A stretch of DNA of 64,000 bases from an uncultured Maribacter sp. (GTDB lineage Bacteria > Bacteroidota > Bacteroidia > Flavobacteriales > Flavobacteriaceae). Positions 26,780 to 36,900 of the stretch are shown here, in pieces. A program made the position numbers and the translations under genes. Within the stretch, counting starts at the first letter, position 1. Every line of letters starts with the position of its first letter. The stretch is taken from the NCBI GenBank assembly GCA_947504045.1, contig CANNFY010000003.1:186001-250000 (forward strand). The letters run 5' to 3'. Under the pieces are notes generated by a model, which saw only the letters and a program-made list of their open reading frames with translations, did no database searches and was not told the DNA's origin.

Positions 26780-26951
26780 AATAATTTTTGTTTAAAAGGA
26801 TTATACTAACAAGACGCAATAAAGATGTTTTTGTTACAATTTTTCTCTGTATAATATACATTATATATGTAGCTAATAAAATATTAAAACTTTTTATTTA
26901 TATAAAGTTATGTTTAACTTGTGTGTTTCGTAGTATTAAAAAAAGAGAAAG

Positions 26952-28028
26952 ATGTCTGAGGAGAAATTAATGTCTAAAAAAAAGCCTGCTTATCCTGTTA
27001 ATAAGGATTTAGATGCATATTTAGGAAAATATAATAGAAAGGTAGAAATACCTGTTTTTTATGATGATTTATTGCGTTTTGCAGGTTCGGTTACGGTTTA
27101 TGATGTTAATGATGAAGATACTTTATGGATTAGGGTTTATTATTCTGAATATGACAGACAAGAGATAGATTTAAGTTTAAAAAAAGTATATTCTATTTTA
27201 CATTCAGATGGAGGTAATTCTATTATTCAATACCTAAATATTGATGCAGTAGACTATTGTACCTTTGGTAATTCTAAACCATTTAGAATAAAGGTTAGAA
27301 ATATTCTTAATGATAACTTTACTTATTTTTATGTAAAAAAAACAGATGCTTCTAGAATATATGGTTTAGAGTTAGAGCATATGTTGTCTCCTTATAATTT
27401 AAACTTTTTAGTACATAAAGACACCCTAATTGAAGAGCATATTGCAGGAATACCTGGAGATTTTTTTATAAAAGAAATGTTGCCAAAATGTACAGAGTCT
27501 GAAAAGTCTCAGTTAGCAAAAGAGTTTGTTAAGTTTAATGAACGATGTATGATTAGGTTACTTGGCGATATGCGCTCCTACAATTATGTTATTGTACCAA
27601 CGCATGATTTTGATCATGTTGTATATAAAATTAGAGCAATAGATTTTGATCAACAATGTTTTGAAGGTAAACTAAAAGTGTATAGGCCACAGTTTTTTAA
27701 AGAAAACTTTTTAATGGTAGAGTTGGTCAGAAGTAAATTGCAAAAAAACTCTATAGATCAATATAAAGTTGAGGAACGCTCAATAGTTGCTAAGCGTATT
27801 ATAAGTTGGCAAATTAGATTAACTAGACTTGTAGATATTTGTAAAAAAGACACAATATCTGTTCCAGAAAATGTAAATAATTTAAAAACTCTTATTTATG
27901 ATTTAACTTCTGATATGAATTTTAAAAAATGTAAATCAATGGGGCAAATTTTAGAGCTTGGTTTAGATTTTGTAAAAAGAAATTATGAAGATGTAAGTAT
28001 GAAAGAAATAATAGAAAGAAAATTTTAA
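26952..28028 (+). CDS. Conserved hypothetical protein with kinase/phosphotransferase-like motifs
   Basis: A 358-residue soluble protein I cannot name. Its middle section reads like a divergent protein-kinase or aminoglycoside-phosphotransferase fold: FTYFYVKKTDASR (possible ATP lysine, 129-130), GLELEHML (possible helix-C Glu), a hinge-like LIEEHIAGIPGDFF (159-172), a catalytic-loop-like LLGDMRSYNYVIVP (Asp 206, Asn 211), and IRAIDFDQQ (Asp 231) in place of DFG. The N-terminal ~110 residues are unassigned, with a beta-rich start, and the C-terminus is helical. This is motif-level inference. ATG 26952 is taken as start; ATG 26970 is also possible. It is monocistronic, divergent from the ABC genes, with a perfect terminator. 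Confidence 0.55.
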   Translation: MSEEKLMSKKKPAYPVNKDLDAYLGKYNRKVEIPVFYDDLLRFAGSVTVYDVNDEDTLWIRVYYSEYDRQEIDLSLKKVYSILHSDGGNSIIQYLNIDAVDYCTFGNSKPFRIKVRNILNDNFTYFYVKKTDASRIYGLELEHMLSPYNLNFLVHKDTLIEEHIAGIPGDFFIKEMLPKCTESEKSQLAKEFVKFNERCMIRLLGDMRSYNYVIVPTHDFDHVVYKIRAIDFDQQCFEGKLKVYRPQFFKENFLMVELVRSKLQKNSIDQYKVEERSIVAKRIISWQIRLTRLVDICKKDTISVPENVNNLKTLIYDLTSDMNFKKCKSMGQILELGLDFVKRNYEDVSMKEIIERKF

Positions 28029-28030
28029 AT

Positions 28031-28062
28031 AAAAAAGGTCTGTTTAAAACAGACCTTTTTTT
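28031..28062. terminator. Bidirectional terminator (orphan gene / ndpA)
   Basis: AAAAAAGGTCTGTTT pairs with AAACAGACCTTTTTT around a minimal loop, between convergent stops at 28028 and 28065. Confidence 0.88.
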
Positions 28063-28064
28063 AA

Positions 28065-29123
28065 TTAATTTTTTTCCTCTTTATTAAAGTATACTAAGTA
28101 ATAGTACATTTGTTTTTCTTCATCCCATCCTTTTTCTACAAATTTTTCTGCAGATTCCGGATTTATAAAATCCATTTTTATTTGAATGTTGGTATCTAAA
28201 TTAATAACATTTTTAATCTTTTTACGAGCATCAGATACTGCTTTATTAGCAATGTCAAAAGAAGAAACATCTTCTACACTATATTTAGGCCCTTTTTCTA
28301 CTTTATAATGTTTAAATTCCGGTATTAATTCTGGATTTTCCATTACTTCATTCAAGAAATTGTTTTCTTCAAAAGCATCATTTTTGGCAAAATGGTTTAC
28401 TGCTCTATTCATAAAAAGAACTTCTTGTTGTTTGTCTTCTGCTGGTAAAACAACATCTTTAGCAAAGTCTTGGCATAGTTTTATATAGTTTTTGGTATAA
28501 AAATTTTCATCGGCAAGAGCTTCTACACCTAAGAAGTTTTCTAACCAATATTTAGTGTCATACCTATTACTATCTACAGATAATACTTTAAAACCTTCTT
28601 CTTTAGCAGTGTTAAAAATTAAGCACCCTTTATCTAGTTTATTAATATTTATTCCTTGTTGTACTAAAATATTTAAATTTTCATCGGTTTCTTCAAACTG
28701 AAGAAAATCATGTTTAAGCTCACTTTTAAAAATTCCAACAGCTTCTACCTTTACATTATCTAACATAATATTAGATAAGTGTGTAACATAAACTTCTCCA
28801 CTTTTAATATGCGGATGGTTAGATTGCTCAAATAAATGTGATGCTATTCTTTTAGAGTTAGAGTGTAAGCTAGAAGGGTTTAAAAAAATATCAGAAACTA
28901 TTTTGTAAATCTCATTAAATTCAACGTCAATTTCATTAGAAAGTTTAAAGTAGTTTTCTTCTTTTTCTCTAAAAGGTTTAAAAAAATACTCTTTTAATAA
29001 TCCGGTAGTTTCATCATTTAAGCCAAAGGCTTCCGAAGAAAGAAAAAGACCTTCTCCTTTATTTTTATTTCCAACGCGGTGTAATGAAATACTTTCTATC
29101 TGAGTAGGGTATAAGTTAATCAT
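28065..29123 (-). CDS. Nucleoid-associated protein (NdpA/YejK family)
   Basis: A 352-residue cytoplasmic protein matching the 37-kDa nucleoid-associated family. Visible stretches include LYPTQIESISLHRVGNKNKG, the repeated YVTHLSNIMLDNVKVEAVGI, and the YDTKYWLENFLGV motif typical of the family core. Escherichia coli YejK binds the nucleoid and topoisomerase IV; the role in Bacteroidota is not well studied. The gene is convergent with the kinase-like orphan and 72 bases downstream of the pRiA4b-like gene on the same strand. Confidence 0.88.
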   Translation of the reverse strand: MINLYPTQIESISLHRVGNKNKGEGLFLSSEAFGLNDETTGLLKEYFFKPFREKEENYFKLSNEIDVEFNEIYKIVSDIFLNPSSLHSNSKRIASHLFEQSNHPHIKSGEVYVTHLSNIMLDNVKVEAVGIFKSELKHDFLQFEETDENLNILVQQGININKLDKGCLIFNTAKEEGFKVLSVDSNRYDTKYWLENFLGVEALADENFYTKNYIKLCQDFAKDVVLPAEDKQQEVLFMNRAVNHFAKNDAFEENNFLNEVMENPELIPEFKHYKVEKGPKYSVEDVSSFDIANKAVSDARKKIKNVINLDTNIQIKMDFINPESAEKFVEKGWDEEKQMYYYLVYFNKEEKN

Positions 29124-29195
29124 ATTAAATGGTAGTGTTTAATAGTAGTTTATGGTTTTTGAGGTAAATAATAATAGTAGTTTTTTGAAAAAAAA

Positions 29196-29699
29196 TTAAT
29201 TCCAATTTTCGTCAAAATCTAAATCATCATAATTGTCGATAGAATCATCATAATCATATGCATCTGAATCTTTTTCTGCTTCAAATTTCTTTTCTGGAGG
29301 AGATTCTGGTAATTCTCCAAAACTAAATAGCACATTTGGGTACGCTCTTCCATCTTCTTTTTCAACAATATCAGCCAGTTCAATAAGAAATGTCCACATG
29401 CTTAAAAAATCATAAACATAAATAAGTTTAGGATTGTTTTTTGTGATAATGTCTTCTAAAAAAGTTTCGTTCATTAAACGAACATCAGAGCCACTTTCGC
29501 TTAAATCAAAAAGAGCAATTTCTTCTTCTTGGTTCCATTCTTGGTCACAAGTGTAAAAAGAAGCCATTTCATTTCCTAAAAAACCAAAAGCTTGTGTAAT
29601 GGCATTATGAAAGTCTTCTAAAGAAGTATGAGATTCTATTTCTAAATCTCTAAATATATCTTCGGAGGCATCTAAAATTATTCTAACCTTGTAAATCAT
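29196..29699 (-). CDS. Plasmid pRiA4b ORF-3-like protein
   Basis: A 167-residue acidic protein of the pRiA4b ORF-3 / IS1096 TnpR-passenger family, recognised by IYKVRIILDASEDIFRDLEI, the helix TSLEDFHNAITQAFGF and LIYVYDFLSMWTFLIEL, which follows the family YxYDFGDxWxHxIxL pattern. The C-terminal 35 residues are a run of Asp/Glu/Tyr that looks disordered. Despite the name, members are common in chromosomes with no link to mobility, and no transposon signs are seen here. Function unknown. Confidence 0.82.
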   Translation of the reverse strand: MIYKVRIILDASEDIFRDLEIESHTSLEDFHNAITQAFGFLGNEMASFYTCDQEWNQEEEIALFDLSESGSDVRLMNETFLEDIITKNNPKLIYVYDFLSMWTFLIELADIVEKEDGRAYPNVLFSFGELPESPPEKKFEAEKDSDAYDYDDSIDNYDDLDFDENWN

Positions 29700-29742
29700 T
29701 AACTGAAAATTTGTGAGTAGGCAAAGTTACAATAAATACTTA

Positions 29743-30756
29743 TTATTTAGAGAATCTATGTAAAGTAAAGGTCATAGCTCCTAATAATAAAAATGCAACG
29801 ATCTGATGTGTAATACCTAACCATAATGGTACTGCTAAAACTAAGGTTAAAACCCCTAAAATAAATTGCAATACAACAAGCCCAACTAAAAAGTTAACCC
29901 CTTTTTTTTGCATTGCGGTTGTATTTATTTTTTTTGCTTTATATGCAATATATAAAATAATGGCTACTACTATATATGCAAGGTATCTATGTATAAATTG
30001 CACTCCGCTTTTTCCTTCTATAAAGTTTTTTATTACAGGAGTTTGTTCTATAAAAACGGTTTTATGAATTAACTTTCCTTCGCTCATTAAAGGCCAATGA
30101 TTATGAATAAATCCGGCATCTAAACCGGCAACAAACGCTCCCCATATTATTTGAGTAATTAATAAGAATAATGCAACTCGAAGTAATTTTTTAAATTCTA
30201 ATACGGCTGGTTTTCTTTCAGGGAAGATTAAATCTAGAGCAACCCAAAAACTATAAGCACAAGTTATAAATGCTGTAATAAGGTGAGCTGCTAATCTATA
30301 ATGAGAGACATCGGGCCTGTCTATTAATCCACTTTTAACCATATACCACCCAAGAAAACCTTGAAAAGCACCCAAGCCTAATAGAATAATACATTTTTTT
30401 AAGGTGGTTTTGTTTAATTTTTTTTTAATTAAGAAGAAAGAAAAAGGAATAATAAATACAATACCTATAAATCTGCCAATAAAGCGATGTAACCATTCCC
30501 AAAAAAAGATAGATTTAAAATCATCAATTGTAAAATGATAATTTAGCTTTTGGTATTCTGGGTATTGTTTATATAAGTCAAAAGCTTCTTGCCATTCTTG
30601 AGAATTTAATGGAGGTATTGTGCCTGAAATTAATTTGTAATTAGATATTGAAAGTCCAGAGTGGGTTAATCTAGTAATACCGCCAACAAGTACCATAATA
30701 AAAATTAAAATACATCCTGTAAGTAGCCAGTAAATTACCGATTTGTTTTCTTTCAT
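29743..30756 (-). CDS. ctaA: Haem A synthase (COX15/CtaA)
   Basis: A 337-residue membrane enzyme that oxidises haem O to haem A for aa3-type cytochrome oxidase. Eight transmembrane helices are apparent. Family motifs: GGITRLTHSGLSI near the N-terminus, EWLHRFIGRFIGIVF (haem-ligand His), SHYRLAAHLITAF, and the C-terminal-half pair KTVFIEQ... with FIHRYLAYIV and GITHQIVAFLLLG. Length fits the type 1 form. It appears monocistronic; a hairpin terminator to its right belongs to the next minus-strand gene. Confidence 0.95.
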   Translation of the reverse strand: MKENKSVIYWLLTGCILIFIMVLVGGITRLTHSGLSISNYKLISGTIPPLNSQEWQEAFDLYKQYPEYQKLNYHFTIDDFKSIFFWEWLHRFIGRFIGIVFIIPFSFFLIKKKLNKTTLKKCIILLGLGAFQGFLGWYMVKSGLIDRPDVSHYRLAAHLITAFITCAYSFWVALDLIFPERKPAVLEFKKLLRVALFLLITQIIWGAFVAGLDAGFIHNHWPLMSEGKLIHKTVFIEQTPVIKNFIEGKSGVQFIHRYLAYIVVAIILYIAYKAKKINTTAMQKKGVNFLVGLVVLQFILGVLTLVLAVPLWLGITHQIVAFLLLGAMTFTLHRFSK

Positions 30757-30861
30757 ATTTGTATTTTATTATGGAAATAATAATAGTATACAAAATTACT
30801 GTTCTTTACTCTAAAATAAAATATAAATGAACTAAGATATTTTGAAATAGAGATAAAATGT

Positions 30862-30895
30862 AAAAGGGACGATATTTTAAATATCGTCCCTTTTT
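30862..30895 (-). terminator. Terminator of the 3130-residue T9SS protein gene
   Basis: AAAGGGACGATATTT with TAAATATCGTCCCTTT forms a near-perfect palindrome with flanking A and T runs, 22 bases past the stop of the giant gene. Confidence 0.85.
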
Positions 30896-30916
30896 ATTTA
30901 TTGTTAAATGTAAAAA

Positions 30917-33900
30917 TTACCTGTTAATATATAAGTAACCTGCTTTCTTTTTTGGTTCATTAAGGTTAATATATTCTACAACATAATAGTAAATACCAAC
31001 TGGTAAATTTTCGTTTTTATTTATTGTTGCTCTTCCATTAGAGATTCCTCTAAATCCATTACTACCATTATTATAACCACTGGTTTCAAAAACCAATACT
31101 CCCCATCTGTTATAAATTTTCACAGTGTTATTTGGATAAGCTTCAATGTTAGTTATTTTGAATATTCCGTCTGTAATGCTAGGATCTACAAGGTCGTTTT
31201 CAAAAATAATGTCACATGCAATTCCATCAGGAGCCATTCCTCCAATATGATTACAAGGATCTAAAGGGTTCGTTTCATCAGAAACTTCTTGTCCATCTAT
31301 AATAGAGTCTCCATCAGTATCATCATTATTAGGGTCTGTACCTAAGGCTTCTTCTTCGGCGTTAGTTAAACCATCATTATCACAATCACTCTCGTCTAAT
31401 GGTGTTCCATCAATAGAATCACAATCATCTAAAGGATCTGTATTATCTAAAACCTCTTGTCCGTCTAGAATACCATCTTGATCCGAGTCTGAATTATTAG
31501 GGTCTGTTCCTAAAGCTTCTTCTTCTGCATTAGTTAAACCGTCATTATCACAATCGCTACTTTCTAGAGGGTTTCCTCCAATAGAATCACAATCATCTAA
31601 TGGGTTAGTACCATCTATGGCTTCTTGATTATCAGGAATGCCATCCCCATCCGTATCTGTATTATATGGGTCTGTACCGTTAGTACTTTCTGTACCATTG
31701 TTAATACCATCCCCATCGCAATCTGCTGCTGCCCAAATAGCATTACTAGCATCATAGCTTGTGTACCCTGCTATTTGTAAAGGATCACATGGATCTAAAG
31801 AATCGGTATTATTAATAGATTCTTCATTATCAGGAATGCCATCGCCATCCGTATCAGCATTATAAGGATCGGTATCATTAGCATCTTCTGTACCATTAGC
31901 AACACCGTCGTTATCACAATCCGCTGCTGCCCAAATAGCATTGGTAGCATCATAGCCTGTGTACCCTGCCGCTTGTGTTGGGTTACATGGATCAAGAGGA
32001 GCGGTATCTGTATCATCAGGAATACCATCGCCATCCGTATCTGTATTATATGGATCTGTACCATTGGTATCTTCTGTACCATTAGTTACATTGTCTCCAT
32101 CACAATCCGCTGCTACCCAAATAGCATTACTAGGATCATAACCTGTGTACCCTGCTGTTTGTGTAGGTCCGCAAGGATCTAAAGGTGCAGTGTCTGTATT
32201 ATCAGGAATGCCATCGCCATCCGTATCTGCATTGTATGGATCCGTGCCATTAGTATCTTCCGTTCCATTAACAACACCATCGCCATCACAATCTGCTGCT
32301 GCCCAAATAGCATTGCTAGCATCATAACCTGTATATCCATCGGCTTGTGTTGGGTTACATGGATCTAAAGGAGCTGTATCTGTATTATCAGGAATACCAT
32401 CCCCATCCGTATCTGTATTATATGGATCTGTACCATTGGTGTCTTCTGTGCCATTAACAACACCATCTCCATCACAATCTGCTGCTGCCCAAGTTGTATT
32501 GCTAGCATCATAACCAGTGTATCCTGCCGCTTGCGTTGGGTTACATGGATCAAGTGGAGCAGTGTCTGTATCATCAGGAATACCATCCCCATCTGTATCA
32601 GCATTATAAGGGTCTGTACCATTGGTATCTTCTGTACCATTAGCTATAGTATCACCATCGCAATCTGCAGCTGCCCAAATAGCATTGGTAGCATCGTAGC
32701 CTGTGTATCCAGATGCTTGAGTTGGATTACAAGGATCTAAAGGAGCGGTATCTGTATCATCAGGAATACCATCTCCATCCGTATCTGCATTATAAGGATC
32801 TGTACCATTGGTATCTTCTGTGCCATTAACAACACCGTCATTATCGCAATCTGCTGCCGCCCAAGTTGTATTGGTAGCATCATAACCTGTGTAACCAGCA
32901 ACTTGTGTAGGTCCACATGGATCAAGAGGCGCAGAGTCTGTATTATCAGGAATACCATCCCCATCCGTATCTGTATTATATGGATCTGTACCATTAGTAT
33001 CTTCCGTTCCATTAACAACACCATCGCCATCACAATCTGCTGCTGCCCAAATGGCATTACTAGCATCATATCCAGTATAGCCTGCTGCTTGTGTAGGGCT
33101 ACATGGGTCAAGAGGTGCAGTATCTGTATTATCAGGAACACCATCACCGTCCGTATCTGCATTATATGGATCTGTACCGTTGGCATCTTCAGTACCATTA
33201 GCAATAGTATCTCCATCACAATCTGCTGCTGCCCAAATAGCATTGGTAGCATCATATCCAGTATAGCCTGCTGCTTGTGTAGGGTTACATGGGTCTAAAG
33301 GAGCGGTATCTGTGTCATCAGGAATACCATCCCCATCCGTATCTGCATTATATGGATCTGTACCATTGGTATCTTCTGTACCATTAGTTACACCGTCATT
33401 ATCACAATCTGCTGCTGCCCAAATGGCATTACTAGCATCGTAACCTGTGTATCCTGCTGCCTGTGTAGGTCCACATGGATCAAAAGGCGCAGTGTCTGTA
33501 TTATCGGGTTCTCCATCACCATCCGTATCATTATTATAAGGGTCTGTACCATTATTATCTTCTACACCATTAGCAATAGTATCGCCATCACAATCTGCTG
33601 CTGCCCAAATGGCATTACTAGCATCGTAGCCTGTGTACCCAGCTGCTTGTGTTGGGTTACAAGGGTCTAAAGGAGCAGTATCTGTGTCATCAGGAATACC
33701 ATCTCCATCCGTATCTGCATTATATGGATCTGTACCATTGGTATCTTCTGTGCCATTTGTTACATTATCTCCATCACAATCAGCTGCTGCCCAAATAGCA
33801 TTGGTAGCATCATAACCTGTATAACCTGCAGCTTGTACTGGATTACATGGGTTAAGTGGTGCATTATCTGTAGCATCCGGAAAACCATCGCCATCTGTAT

Positions 33901-36900
33901 CTGCATTATATGGATCTGTACCATTGGTATCTTCTGTACCATTATCAATACCGTCGTTATCACAATCCGCTGCTGCCCAAATAGCATTGGTAGCATCATA
34001 TCCAGTATAGCCTGCTGCCTGTGTTGGATTACAAGGATCTAAAGGAGCGGTATCTGTGTCATCAGGAATACCATCGCCATCTGTATCTGTATTATATGGA
34101 TCGGTTCCATTAGTGTCTTCCATACCATTAGCAATACCATCGCCATCACAATCCGCTGCTGCCCAAATAGCATTACTAGCATCATAACCTGTGTACCCTC
34201 TATTTTGTATTGGGTTACAAGGATTGTTACCTTCGGCATCTGCATTGTCTGGAACTCCATCTCCATCAGTATCTACATTATATGGATCTGTACCATTAGC
34301 AGCTTCTACTCCGTTACTTGCTCCGTCACCATCGCAATCTGCTGCTGCCCAAATAGTATTGGTAGCATCATAACCTGTGTAACCGGCAACTTGTGAAGGA
34401 TCGCATGGGTCGAATGGATTATCATCGGTATTATCAGGAACGCCATCACCATCCGTATCATTATTATAAGGGTCTGTACCATTATTATCTTCTACACCAT
34501 TAGCTATTGTATCTCCATCACAGTCTGATGCCGCCCAAATAGCATTAGTAGCATCGTAGCCTGTATAACCAGCCACTTGCACAGGATCACATGGATCTAG
34601 TGGGTTAGTATCCGTATCATCAGGAACTCCATCCCCATCGGTATCTGCATTATAAGGGTCGGTACCATTAGTATCTTCTGTGCCATTAGTAACATTATCT
34701 CCATCACAATCTTCATTTGCCCAAATAGTATTGGTAGCATCATAACCTGTATAACCTGCAGCCTGTACTGGATCACATGGATCCAAGGCATTGGTATCTG
34801 TATCATCAGGGATACCATCGCCATCGGTATCTGTATTATATGGGTCGGTACCATTGGTGTCTTCTGTACCATTAGTTATACCATCCCCGTCACAATCTGC
34901 TGCTGCCCAAATGGCATTACTAGCATCATACGTGGTATATCCAGCTGCTTGCGAAGGATCACAAGGATTTAAACTATCGGTGTTATTGGTTAACTCCTCT
35001 TCATTAGTAACACCATCGCCATCACAATCTGCGGCATTCCAAGCTGCACTAGGTGTTTCTGTAGCACTTGTAATTACATAATCGCATAAATCATTAGGAT
35101 TTGTAAAATCTGTTTTCACCTCAGTACCATCTGTTACTCCATCCCCATCTGAATCTGGATTTGTAGGATCTGTGCCAGCTGCTGTTTCTTCATCTGTTGT
35201 TAATCCATCATTATCACAATCACTAGTTCCTAAAGGACTTCCCCCAACAGAATCACAATCATCTAATGGATCTGTAAGATCTGTGTTAACTTCTGTGCCA
35301 TCATCTATTCCATCACCATCTGAGTCTGAATTTGCTGGATCGGTACCTGCTGCAGCTTCTTGATTATTATTTAATCCGTCACCATCACAATCATTAGTTC
35401 CTTGTGGTCTCCAATCTACATGCGAACTAGGTTCACATGGGTCATTTGGTGCAGTATCAGCTGCATCACATACATTATCTCCATCAAGATCAGAACATTC
35501 AGGTGTTTCTACCGATAAAATTGCATCGTCACAAACGGTTCCATTACAAACTCTATACACTATGGTTACCGTAGTATTGTTTTCACCGTTAGTAGGCGTA
35601 TATGAAATTTCGCCAGTAGCTTGATTAATACTAATAATACCAGCCGCTGTACCCGTACCTAAATCTGTTATGGTACTGCCAACTAAAAAGTCGTCATTAA
35701 ATAAAACATTTATTGTTTTTTCTTCCAATACAGTTGCTGTTGTATAATCATCATTTGCAGTTGGCGCAAAAGGATTAGGGTCGGTAGCATTGGTATTACC
35801 ATCTTCATCACAATCTGCCGCTTGCCAAATAGCATTAGAAGCGTCATAACCAGTATACCCTGGCACTTGCGTAGGTGTACAAGGATCAAGTGGAGCTGTA
35901 TCTGTGTTATCCGGAACTCCGTCACCATCGGTATCGGTATTATACGGATCTGTTCCATTAGTTTCTTCGGTTCCATTATTAATACCGTCATTATCACAAT
36001 CTGCTGATTGCCAAATGGTATTAGTAGCATCATAACCTGTGTAACCTTCTGACTGTGCTGGATCACAAGGATTTAGTGGGTCAGTATCTACATTATCTGG
36101 AACACCATCGCCATCGGTATCGCTATTATACGGATCAGTACCGTTAGTATTTTCTGTACCATTATCTATACCGTCATTATCACAATCACCAGCTTGCCAA
36201 ATAGTATTAGAAGCATTATAACCAGTGTAACCAGCAGCTTGTGCAGGGTCACATGGGTCTAGTGGGTCATTATCAGTATTATCAGGAACCCCATCGCCAT
36301 CGGTATCTGTATTATACGGATCAGTACCATTAGTTTCTTCTGTACCATTAGTTATGCCATCATTATCACAATCACCTGCTTGCCAAATACTATTAGAAGC
36401 ATTATAACCGGTATAGCCAGGAGCTTGTGAAGGATCACATGGATCTAATGGATTAGTATCTAAATTGTCTGGAACACCATCGCCATCGGTATCTGTTCCA
36501 TAAGGATCTGTACCATTAGTTTCTTCTGTACCATTAGTTATACCATCATTGTCACAATCTGCATTTTGCCACATTGTATTAGTAGCATCATAACCTGAAT
36601 AGCCTTCTGTTTGTGCTGGATCACAAGGGTCTAGTGGGTTAGTATCTGTATTATCAGGAACCCCATCACCATCGGTGTCTGTATTATATGGATCTGTACC
36701 ATTAGTATCTTCCACACCATTATCAACACCATCCGCATCACAATCTGCGTTCGCCCATATTGTATTAGTTGCATCATAACCAGTATACCCTGCTGCTTGT
36801 GTTGGAGAACAAGGATCAAGAGGAGCTGTATCTAAATCATCTGGAACACCGTCACCATCCGTATCATTATTATAAGGGTCGGTACCATTAGTATCTTCTG

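Noticed and set aside
26788-26970. 60-residue open frame upstream of the kinase-like orphan
   Set aside because: It lies in the AT-rich divergent promoter region, is hydrophobic and basic by composition, and overlaps the real start at 26952.
29196-29699. Mobile element signal from the pRiA4b / TnpR-passenger family name
   Set aside because: No transposase, inverted repeats or target duplication nearby; the family is commonly chromosomal.
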